From Actinomycetota bacterium (lineage in GTDB: Bacteria; Actinomycetota; Actinomycetes; Nanopelagicales; Nanopelagicaceae): a DNA stretch of 12,636 nt. Location: NCBI GenBank assembly GCA_947381255.1, contig CANCUC010000010.1, forward strand, positions 1 to 12,636. Direction: 5' to 3'. Positions 8,270 through 12,636 of the stretch are shown here, piece after piece. How positions within the stretch are numbered: the stretch's first letter is position 1; each line of letters starts with the position of its first letter. The notes below the pieces were generated by a model, which was not told the DNA's origin, made no database searches, and worked only from the letters and a program-made list of their open reading frames with translations. The position numbers and the translations under genes were made by a program.

Positions 8270-8935
8270 TTAGTGGTGCGTGTAAACCACAATTCCTGCG
8301 GCTATAAATTGAAGAGTGAACGCTGCAGCAGTAAGTGCGTGAAATAGTTCGTGAAAGCCAAACCACTTTCTTGAAAAGTTTGGTTTCTTAATTCCGTAAA
8401 TCAATCCACCGAATGAATAGCAAAGTCCCCCGAGTGCAATTAGGAGAAAGACGGCTACTCCACCATTTCTCCAAAAGGATGGAAGGAAGAAGACTGCAGC
8501 CCAACCCAAGAGGATATAAAGAGGCACATAAAGCCAGCGCGGAGCATTGAGCCAGAGCACTCGCATCAGGGAGGTAGCGATCGCTCCGCCCCAGACAATC
8601 GAGAGGAGAACTATGGCTTGGCCCTTATTAAGAAGGAATATGGCAAAAGGGGTATAGGTGCCGGCGATCAGAATGGTGATGTTGGCATGGTCGATGCGGC
8701 GCCAGACCTCTTTAGTCTTGGGCTTCCATCCGACCCGGTGATAGAGGGCGCTGCCCGTGAAAAGGGTCACAGCGGCGAGGGTAAAGATGCCCAAGGCGAT
8801 GCGCCCCTGCAATTTATCGGCCAAAGTGACCAAAATCAGGCCAGCGACGAGTGAAACCGGGCTCATTATGAGGTGGATTAGCCCGCGCAGGCGTGGCTTT
8901 TGAACCTCGGGGGAGCTCTCAAGTAGCGAAGTCAC
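8270..8935 (-). CDS. trhA: Hemolysin III / PAQR family membrane protein (TrhA-like)
   Basis: This is a 221-aa integral membrane protein of the hemolysin III/PAQR family, now linked to membrane lipid homeostasis; the haemolysin name is historical and does not imply a toxin. About seven hydrophobic segments can be seen (roughly 17-36, 46-64, 84-102, 107-124, 135-152, 160-180 and 198-217). The conserved metal-site pattern is present: S62 and H66 in SALYHR, D82 in RRIDHANITILIAGTYTPF, and H195 and H199 in FHELFHALTAAAF. The start is GTG. A stop codon lies in frame four codons upstream, and the next ATG (residue 24) would cut into the first membrane helix, so GTG is the only sensible start. The first half is clearly more GC-rich than the second. 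It lies upstream of the nitroreductase gene, with a 17-nt gap. Confidence 0.9.
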   Translation of the reverse strand: MTSLLESSPEVQKPRLRGLIHLIMSPVSLVAGLILVTLADKLQGRIALGIFTLAAVTLFTGSALYHRVGWKPKTKEVWRRIDHANITILIAGTYTPFAIFLLNKGQAIVLLSIVWGGAIATSLMRVLWLNAPRWLYVPLYILLGWAAVFFLPSFWRNGGVAVFLLIALGGLCYSFGGLIYGIKKPNFSRKWFGFHELFHALTAAAFTLQFIAAGIVVYTHH

Positions 8936-8941
8936 GCGACC

Positions 8942-8947
8942 AGCCTA
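8942..8947 (-). promoter_or_regulatory. Candidate leaderless promoter (-10) of trhA
   Basis: On the minus strand TAGGCT fits the actinobacterial -10 pattern TAnnnT and ends six bases before the GTG start of trhA. Transcription would begin at or next to the start codon, giving a leaderless mRNA, which is common in actinobacteria. This fits the absence of a recognisable ribosome binding site. I see no -35 box at the proper distance. A six-base match is weak evidence by itself. Confidence 0.35.
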
Positions 8948-9008
8948 CGCGTAATCTTGCAAAAAGGGGGTTCGGCGTGTCGCCAATCACTGGGGTGAGA
9001 GCAGGTCT

Positions 9009-9033
9009 ATAAGGGGTCCCGTTTTGACCTTAT
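9009..9033. repeat. Imperfect inverted repeat overlapping the rpsL -35 box
   Basis: ATAAGG-GG-TC at 9009-9018 and GACCTTAT at 9026-9033 are inverted copies apart from a two-base bulge, separated by seven bases. The right arm contains most of the -35 box TTGACC. It could be a protein-binding site controlling the str operon. Short imperfect repeats also arise by chance. Confidence 0.35.
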
Positions 9034-9053
9034 GGCCCCGCGCAAGATACCTT
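9024..9053 (+). promoter_or_regulatory. Candidate str operon promoter (TTGACC-N18-TACCTT)
   Basis: TTGACC at 9024-9029 is a near-consensus -35 and TACCTT at 9048-9053 fits TAnnnT, with an 18-nt spacer. Transcription would start near 9060, giving an rpsL leader of about 165 nt. It is the best promoter candidate in the 289-nt region between the divergent trhA and rpsL genes, and no other strong promoter is seen before fusA or tuf. Confidence 0.55.
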
Positions 9054-9120
9054 TCTCCTCTGCTCTTTTGAAGAATCGAGCTACCTCCGCTGCGCAATTT
9101 TTGCAAAGCAATCGCACGAA

Positions 9121-9151
9121 GTTGGGCAACACACCCGACCGCGTGGGTCGG
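9121..9151 (+). promoter_or_regulatory. Mutually exclusive hairpins in the rpsL leader
   Basis: Two stems compete for the same bases. GTTGGG (9121-9126) can pair with CCCGAC (9134-9139), with one G-U pair and a seven-base loop. Alternatively CCGACC (9135-9140) pairs perfectly with GGTCGG (9146-9151) around GCGTG. Such an arrangement could act as a leader switch or a ribosomal-protein target. No T-run follows the second stem, so it is not a simple terminator. Function is inference. Confidence 0.3.
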
Positions 9152-9193
9152 AGAGTAGAGCGTGAAATTGAAGGATCACAGAATAAAAAAGAA

Positions 9194-9209
9194 GTAATTA
9201 ATTAATTAC
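9194..9209. repeat. 16-bp perfect AT palindrome before the rpsL ribosome binding site
   Basis: GTAATTAATTAATTAC is its own reverse complement and ends five bases before the GGAG Shine-Dalgarno (9215-9218) of rpsL. It also contains tandem TAAT units. It may keep the ribosome landing site unstructured or serve as a protein target. It stands out because the surrounding leader is about 54% G+C. Confidence 0.6.
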
Positions 9210-9224
9210 GAACTGGAGACCGAA

Positions 9225-9605
9225 GTGCCAACAATTCAACAGCTGGTCCGCAAGGGTCGCGCTGAGAAGTCATCAAAGACAAGCACTCCCGCACTTAAGG
9301 GAAGCCCGCAACGTCGTGGTGTCTGTACTCGCGTTTACACAACAACCCCTAAGAAGCCTAACTCTGCGCTCCGTAAGGTTGCACGTGTTCGTCTGACAAG
9401 TGGCATGGAAGTAACTGCATACATTCCTGGTGAAGGACATAACTTGCAGGAGCACTCAATCGTTCTCGTTCGTGGTGGTCGTGTAAAAGATCTTCCAGGT
9501 GTTCGTTACAAAATTATTCGCGGATCACTTGATACCCAAGGTGTAAAGAACCGTAAGCAGGCTCGTAGCCGTTACGGTGCCAAGAGAGAGAAGAAGGCCT
9601 CCTAA
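9225..9605 (+). CDS. rpsL: 30S ribosomal protein S12
   Basis: S12 (126 aa) sits at the decoding centre of the small subunit and is the classical streptomycin-resistance target. The protein matches actinobacterial S12 throughout: MPTIQQLVRKGR at the start, TTTPKKPNSALRK in the middle, PGVRYKIIRGSLDTQGVKNR and a basic tail. K43 and K88, the residues most often mutated in streptomycin-resistant isolates, are wild type, as is P91. D89, equivalent to the aspartate methylthiolated in E. coli, is kept. The start is GTG with GGAG at 9215-9218 and a six-base spacer. Its TAA stop overlaps the rpsG ATG by one base. It is the first gene of the str operon. Confidence 0.99.
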   Translation: MPTIQQLVRKGRAEKSSKTSTPALKGSPQRRGVCTRVYTTTPKKPNSALRKVARVRLTSGMEVTAYIPGEGHNLQEHSIVLVRGGRVKDLPGVRYKIIRGSLDTQGVKNRKQARSRYGAKREKKAS

Positions 9606-10078
9606 TGCCACGTAAAGGTCCCGTCACTAAGAACGCAGTAGTTCCAGATCCTGTGTATGACTCTCCAGTTGTCACACAGTTGATCAACCGCGTATTGCTC
9701 GATGGCAAGCGCTCAACTGCTGAAAGCATTGTTTATGCAGCACTCGAAGGTGCACGCGCAAAGACAAATGGTGTTGATCCACTTATCACTTTGAAGCGCG
9801 CTCTCGACAACATCAAGCCTGCAGTAGAAGTTCGCTCACGCCGCGTTGGTGGAGCTACCTACCAGGTTCCAGTTGAAGTTAAAGCTGCACGTTCATCAAC
9901 ACTTGGTCTTCGCTGGTTAGTTGATTACTCACGCTCACGTCGTGAGAAGTCAATGGCTGAGCGTCTAACTAACGAACTCATCGATGCAAGCAATGGTCTT
10001 GGCGCAGCTGTTAAGCGTCGCGAAGACACTCACAAGATGGCTGAAGCTAACAAGGCTTTCGCACATTACCGCTGGTAA
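9605..10078 (+). CDS. rpsG: 30S ribosomal protein S7
   Basis: S7 (157 aa, close to the usual 156) binds the 3' major domain of 16S rRNA, nucleates assembly of the 30S head and contacts E-site tRNA. MPRKGPVTKN at the start, INRVLLDGKRSTAESIVYAALE, VEVRSRRVGGATYQVPVEV and the C-terminal NKAFAHYRW all fit the family. The ATG shares its A with the rpsL stop (TAATG). The ribosome site GAAGG (9593-9597) is inside rpsL, seven bases upstream, so translation is probably coupled. The overlap leaves no room for an E. coli-like rpsL-rpsG intercistronic S7 binding site. A 56-nt gap without a terminator leads to fusA. Confidence 0.99.
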   Translation: MPRKGPVTKNAVVPDPVYDSPVVTQLINRVLLDGKRSTAESIVYAALEGARAKTNGVDPLITLKRALDNIKPAVEVRSRRVGGATYQVPVEVKAARSSTLGLRWLVDYSRSRREKSMAERLTNELIDASNGLGAAVKRREDTHKMAEANKAFAHYRW

Positions 10079-10134
10079 TCGCAGAAGTTATTTAAGACAA
10101 GAGAATTCAAATAGGAATTAAGGGGATCAACTAA

Positions 10135-12237
10135 GTGGCCGTAGAGACAGCAATCGACCTCGCCAAGGTTCGCAACATTGGAATCATGGCGCACATCGAC
10201 GCGGGTAAAACCACGACTACTGAGCGCATCCTTTTCTACACCGGTATCAACTACAAGATCGGTGAAGTTCACGATGGCGGCGCCACCATGGACTGGATGG
10301 AGCAAGAGCAAGAGCGCGGTATCACGATCACATCTGCTGCAACCACATGTATGTGGAAGGGCAACTTGATCAACATTATTGATACACCTGGACACGTTGA
10401 CTTCACCGTAGAGGTAGAGCGCTCATTGCGCGTACTCGATGGCGCTGTCTGCGTATTCGATGGTGTTGCTGGTGTAGAGCCACAATCAGAGACTGTTTGG
10501 CGTCAAGCTGACCGCTACAACGTTCCTCGTATCTGTTTCATTAACAAGCTTGACCGTACCGGTGCATCATTCGAGCGCTGCGTCGAGATGATCGGTTCAC
10601 GTTTGAACGCGATCGCACTCGTACTTCAGATTCCAATCGGAATCGAAGGCGGATTTATTGGTGTTGTTGACCTCATCTCAATGAAGGCACTTACCTGGCA
10701 CGGCGAGACCCAAAAGGGCGAGGATTACACAGTCGAAGAGATTCCAGCTGACTTGGTCGAAAAGGCAAAGCAAGCTCGTCACGACATGGTCGAAACTCTT
10801 GCTGATGCAGATGATGAAGTCATGGAGAAGTACCTCGAGGGTGTCGATATTTCAGAAGATGAAATCATCGCTGCAATTCGTCGCGCAACCATTGCTGACA
10901 AGTTGACTCCAGTTCTTACAGGCTCTGCCTTCAAGAACAAGGGTGTTCAACCAATGCTTGATGCGGTTAACCGTTACCTCCCAAGCCCACTCGATATTAA
11001 GGCGATTGTTGGTCACAAGTACAACAACGTCGAAGAAGAAGATTCTCGTCAACCATCTGAATCAGAGCCTTTCTCAGCTCTCGCATTCAAGATCATGACA
11101 GATCCTCACCTAGGTAAGTTGACCTTCGTTCGTATCTACTCAGGTCGCCTTGAGACCGGTTCATCAATTCTCAATGCAACAACCGGTAAGAAAGAACGTA
11201 TCGGCAAGATTTACCAGATGCACGCAAACAAGCGTGAAGAGAAAGATTCAGCTGGCGCAGGAATGATCATCGCTGTTATGGGTCTTAAGGACACCACAAC
11301 AGGTAACACTCTCTGCGATCCAGATAAGCCAATTATTCTTGAATCAATGGACTTCCCAGATCCAGTTATCTCGGTTGCTATTGAGCCAAAGACCAAGGCT
11401 GACCAAGAGAAGCTCGGTATCGCTATTCAGCGTTTGGCTGAAGAAGATCCAACCTTCCACGTTGAGTCAGATGAAGAGACCGGCCAGACAATCATCTCTG
11501 GTATGGGTGAGCTTCACCTTGAGATCCTTGTTGACCGTATGCGTCGCGAGTTCAAGGTTGAGGCAAACGTTGGTAAGCCACAAGTTGCTTACCGCGAAAC
11601 ACTCAAGAAGGGCGTTCCACGCCACGACTACACCCACAAGAAGCAATCTGGTGGTTCTGGTCAGTTCGCAAAGATTCAGATCGCCCTTGCTCCACTCGAG
11701 CCAGGCACTGAAAAGCATTACGAGTTCGTTAACAAGATCACCGGTGGTCGTATCCCTCGTGAATACATCCCATCAGTTGATGCTGGTTGCCAAGAGGCGA
11801 TGCAAGCTGGTCCACTCGCTGGATACCCACTTGTTGATGTTCAAGTAACACTCACCGATGGCGCGTACCACGATGTTGACTCATCTGAACTCGCCTTCAA
11901 AATTGCAGGTATCGCAGGATTCCGCGAGGCTGCAAAGCTCGCTGGCCCAGTTCTCCTTGAGCCAGTCATGAGCGTTGAAGTTGTAACTCCAGAAGATTTC
12001 ATGGGCGATGTAATCGGCGATTTGAACTCACGTCGCGGACAGATCCAATCCATGGATGAGCGTTCAGGCGCTCGCGTAGTTAAGGCCGTTGTTCCGTTGT
12101 CAGAGATGTTCGGCTATGTCGGAGATCTCCGTTCACGTACACAAGGTCGCGCAAGCTACAGCATGCAATTTGACTCGTATGCAGAAGTTCCAGCTGCGGT
12201 CGCTAAGGAAATCATCGCGAAAGTTCGCGGCGAGTAA
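10135..12237 (+). CDS. fusA: Translation elongation factor G
   Basis: EF-G (700 aa, normal length) is the GTPase that drives ribosomal translocation and helps ribosome recycling. The GTPase motifs are intact: P-loop AHIDAGKTT (residues 19-27), switch I RGITI (62-66), DTPGH (84-88, with H88 the catalytic histidine) and NKLD (138-141), with a later GSAFKNKGVQ segment as the G5 region. Domains II-V follow in order, including the GMGELHLEILVDRM segment of domain III and a C-terminal domain with RGQIQSMDERSGARVVKA. The start is GTG, preceded by AAGGGGA at 10120-10126 with a spacer of about nine bases. It is the third gene of the str operon. Nothing is odd in the reading frame. Confidence 0.99.
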   Translation: MAVETAIDLAKVRNIGIMAHIDAGKTTTTERILFYTGINYKIGEVHDGGATMDWMEQEQERGITITSAATTCMWKGNLINIIDTPGHVDFTVEVERSLRVLDGAVCVFDGVAGVEPQSETVWRQADRYNVPRICFINKLDRTGASFERCVEMIGSRLNAIALVLQIPIGIEGGFIGVVDLISMKALTWHGETQKGEDYTVEEIPADLVEKAKQARHDMVETLADADDEVMEKYLEGVDISEDEIIAAIRRATIADKLTPVLTGSAFKNKGVQPMLDAVNRYLPSPLDIKAIVGHKYNNVEEEDSRQPSESEPFSALAFKIMTDPHLGKLTFVRIYSGRLETGSSILNATTGKKERIGKIYQMHANKREEKDSAGAGMIIAVMGLKDTTTGNTLCDPDKPIILESMDFPDPVISVAIEPKTKADQEKLGIAIQRLAEEDPTFHVESDEETGQTIISGMGELHLEILVDRMRREFKVEANVGKPQVAYRETLKKGVPRHDYTHKKQSGGSGQFAKIQIALAPLEPGTEKHYEFVNKITGGRIPREYIPSVDAGCQEAMQAGPLAGYPLVDVQVTLTDGAYHDVDSSELAFKIAGIAGFREAAKLAGPVLLEPVMSVEVVTPEDFMGDVIGDLNSRRGQIQSMDERSGARVVKAVVPLSEMFGYVGDLRSRTQGRASYSMQFDSYAEVPAAVAKEIIAKVRGE

Positions 12238-12241
12238 GTAA

Positions 12242-12264
12242 AACCAACCCAAAAAATGTTGGTT
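12242..12264 (+). other. Hairpin between fusA and tuf
   Basis: AACCAAC (12242-12248) pairs perfectly with GTTGGTT (12258-12264) around a nine-base A-rich loop, five bases after the fusA stop codon. No T-run follows and the stem is AT-rich at its ends, so termination is unlikely. It could mark a processing or mRNA-stability site between two very highly expressed genes. Confidence 0.4.
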
Positions 12265-12301
12265 CTAACAGGGGCCAGCAAAGAAAAACAGGAGGATAAA
12301 A

Positions 12302-12636
12302 GTGGCAAAAGCCAAGTTCGAGCGGAATAAGCCGCACGTAAACATCGGCACCATCGGGCACATCGATCACGGTAAGACCACTCTTACCGCTGCTATCTCA
12401 AAGGTGTTGCACGATAAGTACCCAGATGTAAACCCATTCACACCTTTCGATCAGATCGATAAGGCACCTGAAGAGCGTCAACGCGGTATCACAATCTCGA
12501 TCGCACACATCGAGTACCAGACCGAGAAGCGTCACTACGCACACGTTGACTGCCCAGGCCACGCCGACTACATCAAGAACATGATCACCGGAGCTGCCCA
12601 GATGGACGGCGCGATTCTTGTAGTAGCTGCAACTGA
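12302..12636 (+). CDS. tuf: Translation elongation factor Tu (5' part, cut by window end)
   Basis: EF-Tu delivers aminoacyl-tRNA to the ribosomal A site. Only 111 codons are inside the window. They read MAKAKFERNKPHVNIGTIGH onward, with P-loop GHIDHGKTT (19-27), switch I ERQRGITI (58-65) and DCPGHADYIKNM (83-94, H87 being the catalytic histidine). The start is GTG with a strong AGGAGG site at 12290-12295 and a six-base spacer. The 64-nt gap after fusA has no terminator, so it is probably the last gene of the str operon, as in Streptomyces. The final bases ACT GA are in frame as Thr plus an incomplete codon, not a stop. Confidence 0.98.
   Translation, partial: MAKAKFERNKPHVNIGTIGHIDHGKTTLTAAISKVLHDKYPDVNPFTPFDQIDKAPEERQRGITISIAHIEYQTEKRHYAHVDCPGHADYIKNMITGAAQMDGAILVVAAT

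Noticed and set aside
8618..8854. 78-codon plus-strand frame opposite trhA
   Set aside because: It is an antisense shadow in the GC-rich part of trhA, whose membrane and metal-site motifs are intact on the minus strand.
8957..9107. Two copies of TTGCAAA (8957-8963 and 9101-9107) in the intergenic region
   Set aside because: Seven-base repeats at this distance are expected by chance and they do not align with promoter elements.
11339..11848. 169-codon open frame inside fusA
   Set aside because: It is an out-of-frame shadow of EF-G domains with biased Ser/Leu composition and no ribosome binding site.
12634..12636. TGA at the very end, apparently stopping tuf
   Set aside because: In the tuf frame these bases fall as ACT-GA, so there is no stop; the gene simply leaves the window.

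Overview
This window is a conserved transcription/translation core of an actinobacterium. It holds rpoB and rpoC (RNA polymerase beta and beta'), then the str operon rpsL-rpsG-fusA and the first 111 codons of tuf. RpoB, RpoC, S12, S7, EF-G and EF-Tu all look actinobacterial: the RpoB N-terminus has the form RVSFAKIREPLEVPNLL, RpoC carries the lineage's charged coiled-coil insertion, and rpoB starts with TTG as in Streptomyces and Mycobacterium. G+C is only about half by eye. Coding regions use many A/T-ending codons, which suggests a lower-GC actinobacterium, for example a freshwater acI/Nanopelagicales-type lineage. That placement is inference.

Layout. Bases 1-166 are a non-coding leader with a candidate rpoB promoter whose spacer is a canonical G-quadruplex motif. 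rpoB (167-3613) and rpoC (3626-7444) lie 12 nt apart on the plus strand. They end at a strong, apparently bidirectional hairpin terminator (7454-7499). Two minus-strand genes follow: trhA (hemolysin III/PAQR family membrane protein, 8270-8935) and, 17 nt downstream of it, a PnbA/NfnB-like nitroreductase (7503-8252). They form a small two-gene unit converging on rpoC. A 289-nt divergent intergenic region (8936-9224) holds a possible leaderless promoter for trhA, a TTGACC/TACCTT promoter for the str operon, and a leader of about 165 nt with inverted repeats, alternative hairpins and a 16-bp AT palindrome next to the rpsL ribosome binding site. rpsL (9225-9605) and rpsG (9605-10078) overlap by one base (TAATG). 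fusA (10135-12237) and partial tuf (from 12302) follow without an obvious terminator.

Function. rpoB and rpoC make the two catalytic subunits of RNA polymerase. rpsL and rpsG make small-subunit proteins of the decoding region and head. fusA and tuf make the two elongation GTPases. All are probably growth-rate controlled. The nitroreductase/TrhA pair has no evident link to this machinery and looks like a lineage-specific passenger.

I see no undescribed multi-gene system here. What deserves a second look is in the non-coding DNA (G-quadruplex in the rpoB promoter, rpsL leader architecture) and in the composition step inside trhA. No rRNA, tRNA, insertion sequence, CRISPR array or phage gene was found.
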